A DNA stretch of 44,617 nt from a virus. Each line of letters begins with the position of its first letter. Within the stretch, counting starts at the first letter, position 1. The stretch covers positions 1 through 44,617 of the IMG/VR virus record IMGVR_UViG_3300022074_000096, one strand, 5' to 3'. Below, piece by piece: positions 12,446 through 20,187 of this stretch. The position numbers were made by a program, and so were the translations under genes. The notes under the pieces are model-generated. The model had not been told where the DNA came from. It saw nothing but the letters and a program-made list of their open reading frames with translations, and searched no databases.

Positions 12446-13762
12446 TCAATACATTAGTTGCTGTCCGTCCGTCTCTATAGTTATATTGGATGGACTAACT
12501 GTTCCACCCAATGGGGCTGCATATTGATCACTTTTGTCAACATATTGAGTTGGGAATTCTCTTTTATTGGCTGGAACTGCTGTACCTGGACCAACATATC
12601 CATATACAATTCTTACAGCACCATGCCCACCTCGACCAGCATTAGAATTTGAATGACCTCCAGCACCACCACCACCACAAAAACCACCATCACCAGCAAA
12701 TTGAGGATATGATGGATTGTTATTAACAATCATAGGGTAAACTGGTCCAGTTGGCGGTTGAGCACCCCAGTGACCAGGGGCGGGACCAGGACCACTAAAT
12801 GTTGAAGGAATATTTGCAATAGGTGTAGATGTGGGACGAGAAGAATAACCGTTTAATCCAGTATTATGTGCTGTTGATCCACCTTGCCCCCATATAGAAT
12901 ACCAATGGGGTTGATGTGCCCCTGGTGCGTTAGTTACACCCCCAGAAGTTCCTTCGCCATATAGTCCTACGCCACCGCCACCGCCACCACCTTCACCACC
13001 ATTGAAGCTTTGTCCACCACCACCGGCGCCACCGGCACCAGATTGTCCAGCAACAGGAGAGGGATTGCTACCAGGTGCAGAAGGATGACCTGGGACATTA
13101 TAACCATTAGAGGGTCCAGCATGACCACCAGTTCCAGAATATCCACCAGCACCACCGCCACCCATTCTAGTGCCAGTGTTTGAGTGAGAACCACTGCCAG
13201 CGTTTCCACCGCCAGTTGTATTACCTCCACCACCAGGACCACCTTGCCCTTGAGGAATATTCCATGCAGAAGGTCCTGGTGCTGGATATCCACCACCACC
13301 ACCAGTAGCAGTGGCATAAGTTACGCCACCTACCCTAATATATGATGGATAACCAGGATATGCAGTAGAATTAGGATAATTATTTGGGTTAGATCCACCA
13401 CCACCAACATAAATCGCGACAGTATCTCCTGGGGAAACAGGTATGTTATTTTTATATGATAATCCTCCTCCAGAACCACTTGCACCATCATGCGCCTGTT
13501 CCCCAGAACCACCACCACCGACACAAACTACTGAAATGTAGTCAATGTCATGTGCATTTGGAACAGTCCAAGTCCATGGAGATTGCGTATTCCATGCAGT
13601 AGCATGGAATAATCTTTCACCCGCAAACCCCTGACTATCGGCACCAGGTACTGCTGATGGAGCACCAAAAACACTTTTAGATGATACATAAGGGATGGTT
13701 TTTCCCTCAACTACAGTTTTTTCCCCTCTTGATCTTGGATACTGTGAACTAGATCTGTGCAT
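12446..13762 (-). CDS. Glycine-rich fibre/adhesin-like protein (438 aa)
   Basis: After a Ser/Arg-rich leader (residues 1-60) comes WTVPNAHDIDYISVVCVGGG, the usual entry strand of phage glycine-rich domains, then about 280 residues of Gly runs with Asn, Pro and Tyr. The end is GHGAVRIVYG plus an 80-residue tail. Such domains in T4-like phage adhesins (e.g. gp38 of Salmonella phage S16) fold as packed polyglycine-II helices that display variable receptor-binding loops. It probably sits at a fibre tip. Shine-Dalgarno TGGAG precedes ATG. Last gene before the nested terminator. Confidence 0.75.
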   Translation of the reverse strand: MHRSSSQYPRSRGEKTVVEGKTIPYVSSKSVFGAPSAVPGADSQGFAGERLFHATAWNTQSPWTWTVPNAHDIDYISVVCVGGGGSGEQAHDGASGSGGGLSYKNNIPVSPGDTVAIYVGGGGSNPNNYPNSTAYPGYPSYIRVGGVTYATATGGGGGYPAPGPSAWNIPQGQGGPGGGGNTTGGGNAGSGSHSNTGTRMGGGGAGGYSGTGGHAGPSNGYNVPGHPSAPGSNPSPVAGQSGAGGAGGGGQSFNGGEGGGGGGGVGLYGEGTSGGVTNAPGAHQPHWYSIWGQGGSTAHNTGLNGYSSRPTSTPIANIPSTFSGPGPAPGHWGAQPPTGPVYPMIVNNNPSYPQFAGDGGFCGGGGAGGHSNSNAGRGGHGAVRIVYGYVGPGTAVPANKREFPTQYVDKSDQYAAPLGGTVSPSNITIETDGQQLMY

Positions 13763-13773
13763 TTTTTACTCCA

Positions 13774-14181
13774 TTAAATGTCAGTATCACCAATAATTTG
13801 AATATTCATCTGTGTTCCTGTTGCGATTCCACCAGCAGACGATGCAGATGGATGAACTACGTCTACAGCAATCTGATCTCCAGAAGTCAAAACTAATGGA
13901 TAATTATATTCAAAGAAATATGTTTCGTTTGGGTTTATATCAACTCTTGATACTCTATGATCTGCACTTGCAGAAGAAGCAGTGACTCCGTTTGGAGCAA
14001 TGTATATGGAACATCCAGCAGTGTTGATGCCACTTGAATTGTGAGTTACTATACTACGAACATAAGTGGTTCCAGCAACACCAGCAGCAGTTACAGTATT
14101 GCCTGCAGTAAAAATACCGACTGGTGAAGTAAGTCCAGTAATATTTTTGACATCTAATAGTTTAGTTCTTTGAAGTCCCAT
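13774..14181 (-). CDS. Small structural beta-protein (135 aa)
   Basis: The pattern GTTYVRSIVTHNSS, then SIYIAPNG, then YPLVLTSGDQIAVDV is like the jelly-roll accessory proteins of phage fibres. The 109-aa protein at 31914 has the same layout (GDKIKAIS near the end), so the two may be distant relatives. A perfect late promoter TATAAATA (14201-14208) precedes it. Virion location is inferred from promoter and neighbours. Confidence 0.65.
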   Translation of the reverse strand: MGLQRTKLLDVKNITGLTSPVGIFTAGNTVTAAGVAGTTYVRSIVTHNSSGINTAGCSIYIAPNGVTASSASADHRVSRVDINPNETYFFEYNYPLVLTSGDQIAVDVVHPSASSAGGIATGTQMNIQIIGDTDI

Positions 14182-14200
14182 TGGTATATACTTTTAAAAT

Positions 14201-14208
14201 TATTTATA
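14201..14208 (-). promoter_or_regulatory. T4-type late promoter
   Basis: Minus-strand TATAAATA, the exact T4 late consensus, 20 nt upstream of ATG 14181 and directly after the TGA at 14209. Confidence 0.75.
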
Positions 14209-14436
14209 TCAAGAAAACAATGCTGCATCAAGTTCATTAAATGATCCACGATCTTCATTGATACCAACGCCAGCAGTGGAAACAGAACCATCAGCCATCA
14301 AGTATTGTAATGATGTACCACCAGTTTTAACAATTGAACCATTCACTGTAATACCAGCGGAAGATAATCCATTTGGAAAATCTACTGACGTTGTAGTATC
14401 ACTACTAACAATTGTATCTGTTCTGACTCTAGACAT
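14209..14436 (-). CDS. Small fibre-associated protein (75 aa) with MSRVR leader
   Basis: Begins MSRVRTDTI, then TTSVDFPNGLSSAGITVNG, and ends with EDRGSFNELDAALF. The opening resembles those at 16403-17158 and 42352-43950, so it may be a shared virion-docking leader followed by a short body. A late promoter lies upstream at 14456-14463. Confidence 0.7.
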   Translation of the reverse strand: MSRVRTDTIVSSDTTTSVDFPNGLSSAGITVNGSIVKTGGTSLQYLMADGSVSTAGVGINEDRGSFNELDAALFS

Positions 14437-14455
14437 TTTTCAAATGCTTTTTAGA

Positions 14456-14463
14456 TATTTATC
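14456..14463 (-). promoter_or_regulatory. T4-type late promoter
   Basis: Minus-strand GATAAATA, 20 nt upstream of ATG 14436, one mismatch from TATAAATA and the same form as those at 17179, 25223 and 39109. Confidence 0.7.
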
Positions 14464-14476
14464 AATAAAATATCAA

Positions 14477-14638
14477 CTACCATTTATCTAAAGGACAGTG
14501 AAATGCACTAACTTTACACTTAACCTTTAAGAAACAACCACAGACATCACATCTATGAAAACTTTGTGGTAGATAATGTTTGCATTGTTTGCATATATCA
14601 AATCTTTTCTGTGCATCTTTTTGCTCAAGAAATCTCAT
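14477..14638 (-). CDS. Zinc-ribbon-like protein (53 aa)
   Basis: ATG 14638 (MRFLEQKDAQKRFDICKQC) overlaps the 184-aa gene by 14 nt, with GAGGAAGGTG upstream. Two knuckles C-x2-C and C-x2-C are followed by two further Cys and the phrase CPLDKW. I remember this small Cys-rich type (DICKxC...CGCF...CPxxKW) in many T4-like cyanophages, often near fibre genes. It probably binds one or two zinc ions; function unknown. Confidence 0.8.
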   Translation of the reverse strand: MRFLEQKDAQKRFDICKQCKHYLPQSFHRCDVCGCFLKVKCKVSAFHCPLDKW

Positions 14639-15179
14639 AATCTGGAGCACCTTCCTCAACATCAGGACCACTATCCGGAACAACCCAATATCCTAATTGT
14701 TCAACCCATTGTGGTTGTGATGCTGTGTCAGTTGGCATAGGAATTGGTGCCTCCCAAGATAAGTTTTCAGTATTCCATGACCAAGATTCATATGGTTGTA
14801 CAGTTTTTCCTACTGTAAAACTAAAAGACTTTTTGTATATGTTTTGATTATAATTATACCAGTTATCTATTCTGTAATTGTAAGTCGGAGTAAAAATAAT
14901 ATTCCTGAATGCTAATGGTTTTTGATCGGTAGCGACATATACGTCATTACCTTTAGGGAATATTTCTTCAATCACAAGTTCATCTGATTGTTCTGGATAT
15001 TTCACATCGTAAATACTATATCCAAATACCAATCGTTCAATTGGAACCATTGCATCTCTACCCAAAATTCTAAAATCAATTATTGCTTGTCCTCCCTGAT
15101 ACAAAGTATCAGTGACTTCAGTAGAAAATTGTATTTCTTTAGTTTCGGTATCAAAACTTAAATGTAATTTTGTTTGCAT
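14625..15179 (-). CDS. Fibre-linked protein with PIPMP module (184 aa)
   Basis: The N-terminal two thirds are beta-rich (FSTEVTDTLYQGG, LVFGYSIYDVKYP). The C-terminus has WSWNTENLSWEAPIPMPTD, which is also found as WTVNETTTEWDSPIPMPETP in the 136-aa gene at 41909. Both genes lie directly downstream of a glycine-rich fibre gene. They may be fibre-assembly chaperones or fibre-attached subunits; this is inference from context. AGGA precedes the ATG by 7 nt. Confidence 0.65.
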   Translation of the reverse strand: MQTKLHLSFDTETKEIQFSTEVTDTLYQGGQAIIDFRILGRDAMVPIERLVFGYSIYDVKYPEQSDELVIEEIFPKGNDVYVATDQKPLAFRNIIFTPTYNYRIDNWYNYNQNIYKKSFSFTVGKTVQPYESWSWNTENLSWEAPIPMPTDTASQPQWVEQLGYWVVPDSGPDVEEGAPDYEIS

Positions 15180-15187
15180 GTTATATC

Positions 15188-16390
15188 CTAAGCTCTATAT
15201 CTTATCATTATAATACCACTTCCACCTTTACCACCAATAACGGCGGTACTTCCACTACCATGCATACCGGCACCGCCACCAGAACCTGTGTTCGCTCCAG
15301 CATTTCCACCAGGGCGATTTCCTGACTGACCATGACCTGCAGGTTGTCCACTATTTATTGTACCTGTTCCACCTGAACAATAAGATGATGGAAAAGCCTG
15401 ATTACTGGCAGCACCGCCTCCACCGCCAAGGCCACCATTACTGTAATAATTTCCAGGTTGAGGTTGTGTGCTGGTGTTGCAGTATGCATCAGCACCACCC
15501 CCCGCTGCCCAGTAATAATTATTCCCATCAAAATTAAATTGTCTACCAATGCCACCATTAGCACCAGCGATATACCCACCAGTAGGAGTTCCTGCATTAA
15601 ATCCACTATTTCCAGCACCACCTCCACCTCCACCTCTACATGGACAACAACCTGGTGATCCAGTTCCTCCACTATAACCACTGTAATTATTTTCCCTGGT
15701 TATAGGCATATTTACACCACCTAAAGGCACTGTAACTGAAGGTGTTGGTGCTTGATGAGTCCAGAAACTGGCACTGGCGGGTGCAGGATATGATCTTCCA
15801 CCACCATTAGCTACTCCCTGATTTAAGCTTCCCGTACCTGGATGACTATAAGCCATTCCAGTTCCACCACCAATTGCTTCTATCCTGCCGGTAGGTCCTG
15901 GTTGAGATGTTGTATGTTGAAAATATGATGGTTCAGCATCACTTGCAGTAGAGTGAGTCCATCCTACATATCCGTTAGCACCATCGCCAACATAAACTGT
16001 ATATGATCCTGGTTTCATACCATCAGGAAAACGATACATTGTTACAGCACCGCCACCTCCTCCACCACCAAGAACTGCACCGCCACCTCCTCCACCGACC
16101 ATGAAGATTTCAAAGTAACCACCAGCTGGTGGATTAGTGAGACCTGGTGATCCATGTGGACCTTGTACAGTAAAAGTAGCAGAACCCGTATTGAAAAACT
16201 TATGAAATTTATATTGAACCCCATCAACAGGAGCAGTATTTATCGTGCCGCCCGTGCATACAAATGGATCGTTTGTTGATGCACCACCACCACTACCTTG
16301 ATTAAAATTACCTACACCTCCACCACCCACACCGGCAGTTAATCCAAGAATTGGTCTTTCTTTTTTCCAATTTTCATAAAAGTTATTCAT
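15188..16390 (-). CDS. Glycine-rich fibre/adhesin-like protein (400 aa)
   Basis: A short leader (MNNFYENWKKERPILGLTAG), then the entry strand YFEIFMVGGGGGGAV, and about 270 residues of Gly-rich sequence with Asn, Ser, Pro, Tyr and aromatic insertions. It ends GGSGIIMIRYRA, the terminal strand shared with the proteins at 42352 and 43984. A CCPCRG pair-of-Cys insertion sits near residue 250. Probably a polyglycine-II adhesin domain. GGAGGGAAGT gives a strong Shine-Dalgarno. Confidence 0.75.
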   Translation of the reverse strand: MNNFYENWKKERPILGLTAGVGGGGVGNFNQGSGGGASTNDPFVCTGGTINTAPVDGVQYKFHKFFNTGSATFTVQGPHGSPGLTNPPAGGYFEIFMVGGGGGGAVLGGGGGGGAVTMYRFPDGMKPGSYTVYVGDGANGYVGWTHSTASDAEPSYFQHTTSQPGPTGRIEAIGGGTGMAYSHPGTGSLNQGVANGGGRSYPAPASASFWTHQAPTPSVTVPLGGVNMPITRENNYSGYSGGTGSPGCCPCRGGGGGGAGNSGFNAGTPTGGYIAGANGGIGRQFNFDGNNYYWAAGGGADAYCNTSTQPQPGNYYSNGGLGGGGGAASNQAFPSSYCSGGTGTINSGQPAGHGQSGNRPGGNAGANTGSGGGAGMHGSGSTAVIGGKGGSGIIMIRYRA

Positions 16391-16402
16391 ACTTCCCTCC
16401 TA

Positions 16403-17158
16403 TCAACATTTTGTTTGATTGCCAAAAACGGTCCAACCAGCACCAGTATCAAACATTGTAAAAGTGTAAATATCAAATTTATTGCTACCCGAACCATCAC
16501 TTGGCGCAGAACCACCAACCCAATTTACAGTTTGTGTTACACCATCAATATTAACAACATTTATGTAAGATGAAGATCCAGTTGAACACCATATTACAGT
16601 TGCGGTGATTACATCGCCATTAATTGTTTGAGTTGATAGTGCGGTAGTGCCATCATATCTAAAGTTAATAGAGAATGCACTGTTAGCATTACTTGTTGAA
16701 TTATAAAGAAGAACATTCCCATTCTTTAGATCAATATTTAAATTTCCTGAAGTAGCACTTGCAACCAATGCGGAAGATTGTTTCAGGAGTGATCCATGAG
16801 ATTGTGGTGTTCCAGCAGTAGCAAAATAAACATCACCTTTGAAGGTTGAACCAGCACTGACAAGTGTATTTAATGTAGTATGTCCAGTGGTGCTGACTCC
16901 AGCAATTCCTGTTCCAGATAGTGCAGAACCATCGCCATGAAATGATGTTGCAGTAACAATACCCGTAGCAATAATACCACTTCTTGCGGTAATAAGACCT
17001 ACAGAATCAATGTTAGTTACATCATCATAAGTTAAAGTTCCTGCGATAGAAACATTTCCAGAAAAAGTTGATACTCCAGCAACAACGATACCAGCATCAA
17101 ATCTTGGTGCCCCAGATCCTTCCCTATCCGAAAATCTATCTGCCCTAACTCTAGACAT
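16403..17158 (-). CDS. Tail-fibre protein with MSRVR leader and fibre repeats (251 aa)
   Basis: Opens MSRVRADRFSDREGSGAP, then fibre repeats such as GIVTATSFHGDGSALSG and TYDDVTNIDSVGLITAR, which recur in the 887-aa fibre gene. The C-terminal 120 residues form a beta-rich domain ending FDTGAGWTVFGNQTKC. The repeat type is common in cyanophage fibres I remember. Late promoter GATAAATA at 17179 drives it. It overlaps nothing and leads into the 400-aa glycine-rich gene. Confidence 0.75.
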   Translation of the reverse strand: MSRVRADRFSDREGSGAPRFDAGIVVAGVSTFSGNVSIAGTLTYDDVTNIDSVGLITARSGIIATGIVTATSFHGDGSALSGTGIAGVSTTGHTTLNTLVSAGSTFKGDVYFATAGTPQSHGSLLKQSSALVASATSGNLNIDLKNGNVLLYNSTSNANSAFSINFRYDGTTALSTQTINGDVITATVIWCSTGSSSYINVVNIDGVTQTVNWVGGSAPSDGSGSNKFDIYTFTMFDTGAGWTVFGNQTKC

Positions 17159-17178
17159 TTTATGAATACATTTTTAGT

Positions 17179-17186
17179 TATTTATC
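17179..17186 (-). promoter_or_regulatory. T4-type late promoter
   Basis: Minus-strand GATAAATA overlapping the TGA of the 665-aa gene, 20 nt upstream of ATG 17158. Confidence 0.7.
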
Positions 17187-19182
17187 AAGTATCAAAGAAG
17201 AACATCTGCCATAATCTACAGTTTTTCTTTAGATATCCAAAATATCCTGATGATGAGTGAACACAACTTGCATCAAATATAACAAGACGATTATAAACAT
17301 TACCCATAACATCAACAGGTTCAAAATGTGTTCCATCTAAATGTGGACTGGCAAGCATTTCAGGAACATCTCCCCAGTCAGCATCATGTCCTGGTTGATA
17401 ATAACTTCTTGCTCTAGTTTTCTTATGTGCATACAATGATGTACCACAACTATATGGTGCATCTGGTGTAAGATATAACATTCCTCCCCATTGTTGAGAA
17501 TCACAATGCCACACTTGTGGTTGACCTCCCCAACAGTATTGGAATCTACCATTCATCCCATGTTCTTCCCATTTAGTAATTTTTTTACCCATGATTTCTT
17601 CAAATCTTTCTTTCATTCCTGGGAACAGAAATTGCTCATGAGTTCTATTACCAATGTATCCACGACCAATACCACCAATCTCAAACTCTCTTGTTAATGC
17701 ATATTCACGGACTTGATCTGGATTTTTATAAAAATTATCTACAACCCATACCGTTTTTTGTGGATTTTCATTAAAATCATAAAACTGTTCTTCTTTCTTA
17801 TATGGTTCATCTTCATGCCAACTTTCGTGAATGTAAGCATTCATTTCTTTCTGCTTGAATTCACCATCACCATCAATTCTTTTTGGCCAATATAACTTTG
17901 TATTCTCCACTGGGAAGAATTCAAAATACTTTGGCATCAATTCATTACTAAGCGCATGACTTTCTGCCCAATGTTCACAGTTATCATACAAATGTTTCTC
18001 TGGATAGATCAAGAACATCTTTAATCTATCATCAAACTTACTAAGATAATGTGTTCCAAGATATGTTTCTGGTCTTACAAAATGATCATAATATTGTGCA
18101 AGTTCATATTTACCAAGTTGTACTTTGTCTGATAGACTATTATATTCAAGTGGAATGTCAAACATCATCAACAAGTTTGAAGTCTTACCCCAGAAGACAT
18201 GATCTCTTGGATGAAATAATAAATGTGGATATGTCGCTGCAACAAATAATTTACCAGAAATTGGACCATTGTTCTTTATGAAAAAATCATAAAACAACAT
18301 CATTGTCTCATTGGTATATTTTTGATCTGTTCTCATCTTGATACTAAATTCAGTATCACATTCTTTGATGCCACCCAAAGAACTTACTATCTGCAAGTTT
18401 TTATTGCATGTTCCAGATGTTATAAGCGGTTTTTGATTGTAGATAACCTTTACTCTAGAATTTTCATAGTAAAAGTTTTCTCCTTTCCAAGTTGATACAA
18501 TAATATTATTGACAAATGGTAATTGTAAATAATCTCTTACTACAGATTCAGTAATACCATCAATAGGACCTTGTAAAACAATATCATGTTTAATGTAATC
18601 TGAGTTCACGTTATAATCTAACTCAATATTATGTTTTTCGCAGTTTTTTATAATTTCATCTCGATGAAAATCATTCATATTATTAAGGTGATTTTCATAA
18701 AGATATTTTAATCCACTTCTATATTCTTCTACCTTACCCCAATTCCATGCACCTGCTACTTTTTCATAAATCAATCCCCATTTTCCAGGATACTTTGTGG
18801 GCATTCTGAATGCTGGATTATCAAAATTACATACTGTAAGTGCTTGTTTGCATAGTTGATATGAGTCATCAAATACACTATTCCAATTCTGAAAATTTGC
18901 TAGAAGATAATAAGCCTCAGGTCTCTTAGGTAGGAGTGATAATGCATGTTTATAGCAACCTTTCACATGTTCTAATCGGTTTCCTTGTTGATCAAAACAA
19001 GAACCAACATGAAGTAAACATTCATATGCAAGATCTAAGTCATCACCAGATCTATCTGCTGCTCTTACAAAGAATGATGTTGCAGCTGCAGTTTGTCCTT
19101 CTTTGTAATATGCTACTGCTAGATTAAAACACTTTTCTGGATTAGATGGATCTCTAATGTATTCATAAAGAAGATCATTCAT
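17185..19182 (-). CDS. TPR - WavE-like glycosyltransferase - 2OG oxygenase-like fusion (665 aa)
   Basis: Three parts are visible. Residues 1-120 hold TPR-like helices (FNLAVAYYKEGQTAAATSFF, YKHALSLLPKRPEAYYLLA). Residues about 197-425 match the WavE/LPS-synthesis type (DIVLQGPID, NNIIVSTWKG, NKNLQIVSSLGGIKE, FSIKMRTDQ). Residues 477-665 resemble a 2OG-Fe(II) oxygenase with H559-C-D561, H642 and R656 as candidate iron and 2OG ligands. The first two parts suggest glycan transfer, the last hydroxylation; which substrate is unknown. GGAGGA precedes the ATG. The start overlaps the end of the GH130-like gene by 8 nt. Confidence 0.75.
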   Translation of the reverse strand: MNDLLYEYIRDPSNPEKCFNLAVAYYKEGQTAAATSFFVRAADRSGDDLDLAYECLLHVGSCFDQQGNRLEHVKGCYKHALSLLPKRPEAYYLLANFQNWNSVFDDSYQLCKQALTVCNFDNPAFRMPTKYPGKWGLIYEKVAGAWNWGKVEEYRSGLKYLYENHLNNMNDFHRDEIIKNCEKHNIELDYNVNSDYIKHDIVLQGPIDGITESVVRDYLQLPFVNNIIVSTWKGENFYYENSRVKVIYNQKPLITSGTCNKNLQIVSSLGGIKECDTEFSIKMRTDQKYTNETMMLFYDFFIKNNGPISGKLFVAATYPHLLFHPRDHVFWGKTSNLLMMFDIPLEYNSLSDKVQLGKYELAQYYDHFVRPETYLGTHYLSKFDDRLKMFLIYPEKHLYDNCEHWAESHALSNELMPKYFEFFPVENTKLYWPKRIDGDGEFKQKEMNAYIHESWHEDEPYKKEEQFYDFNENPQKTVWVVDNFYKNPDQVREYALTREFEIGGIGRGYIGNRTHEQFLFPGMKERFEEIMGKKITKWEEHGMNGRFQYCWGGQPQVWHCDSQQWGGMLYLTPDAPYSCGTSLYAHKKTRARSYYQPGHDADWGDVPEMLASPHLDGTHFEPVDVMGNVYNRLVIFDASCVHSSSGYFGYLKKNCRLWQMFFFDT

Positions 19183-20152
19183 TTATAAATTCCTCCAAAG
19201 CACTATCTGAAATTTTTGCAATGTATGCAGCATTATCTTGAAAACCAAATGTGATTAAGTAATCATTATTATGTTTTGCCATACCGCATGAAAATTCAAT
19301 ATGACCATCCATAAAGTCAAATACCTTTGATCTTTTTATGACATTCCAATCTTTATCCCAATAAGTGAATTGGTGTCTATAAGTGGCATTTTTTCTTCCA
19401 GCATCACTAAAAAATAAATCAGTAATATGATGTAGTGCTAGATATCCATCTTTATATGGAATGACCTGTGATCCACCACGAAGAGCATATCCAAGTGTTT
19501 GGTCAAAATCTTTAAGAGCAATGGTCTCACAAGTTTTTTCATTTATATCATATTTCACAACCTCAACTGGATTAGACCATTTTACATAGTGAAAAGGTTG
19601 ATCAATAATTGGCATCCAATTCTTCTCGCAATATGAATCATCTCCATTAGGGGCAGGTATTCTATGCCTACTGACTTCTTTTACAAAATCTTCACCAAAC
19701 ATAAGTTCAGATAATTCCATTCTACCCTGACCATCCGTAGTTGTATCTCTACGGACTCCTGACAGATATAACTTACCATGCCATTTTATAATTCTGGCAT
19801 CCTCCAAACCAATAAATGTCCATATTGGTTCGACATCATGTTCTGATGTATCTACTTTGAATATTTTTTCTATATCTAAATCTTCTGAAATATTACAAAA
19901 GAAATTTGTAGTCCTTAATGTAACATCGTTTTCAGGATTTAGATATAATAGCGGACCCCAATGATGTTCATAATTTTGTAATTCTGAATGATATAACGTA
20001 TATTGACAATGACGAATGTTGACTAAAATTTTATCTCCATCAACATATATTGTTGGATTAAAAAGCCCAGTTCCATTGGTTGACTGGGCGGGTATGATTA
20101 ATGGTTTTATTATTCCTCCATTATTAAGACAAAAATTCGCAAAATTTCTCAT
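19175..20152 (-). CDS. GH130-like five-bladed beta-propeller protein (325 aa)
   Basis: ATG 20152 (MRNFANFCLN); an in-frame TTG at 20161 is also possible. NPTIYVDGDKILVNIR, then GLEDARIIKWHGKLYLSGV and RMELSEL, then KNWMPI are typical of the GH130 mannoside-phosphorylase/GH32-43-68 beta-propeller superfamily (GxEDxRI...WxGKxYL). Conserved acids that act as catalysts in the family may be E/D in GLEDARI; I cannot verify activity. It is coupled to the glycosyltransferase fusion gene, so together they may form a glycan-handling unit. Confidence 0.7.
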   Translation of the reverse strand: MRNFANFCLNNGGIIKPLIIPAQSTNGTGLFNPTIYVDGDKILVNIRHCQYTLYHSELQNYEHHWGPLLYLNPENDVTLRTTNFFCNISEDLDIEKIFKVDTSEHDVEPIWTFIGLEDARIIKWHGKLYLSGVRRDTTTDGQGRMELSELMFGEDFVKEVSRHRIPAPNGDDSYCEKNWMPIIDQPFHYVKWSNPVEVVKYDINEKTCETIALKDFDQTLGYALRGGSQVIPYKDGYLALHHITDLFFSDAGRKNATYRHQFTYWDKDWNVIKRSKVFDFMDGHIEFSCGMAKHNNDYLITFGFQDNAAYIAKISDSALEEFINE

Positions 20153-20187
20153 ATAAATCAATCAATCATAATGTATGTAGGTCCGTT

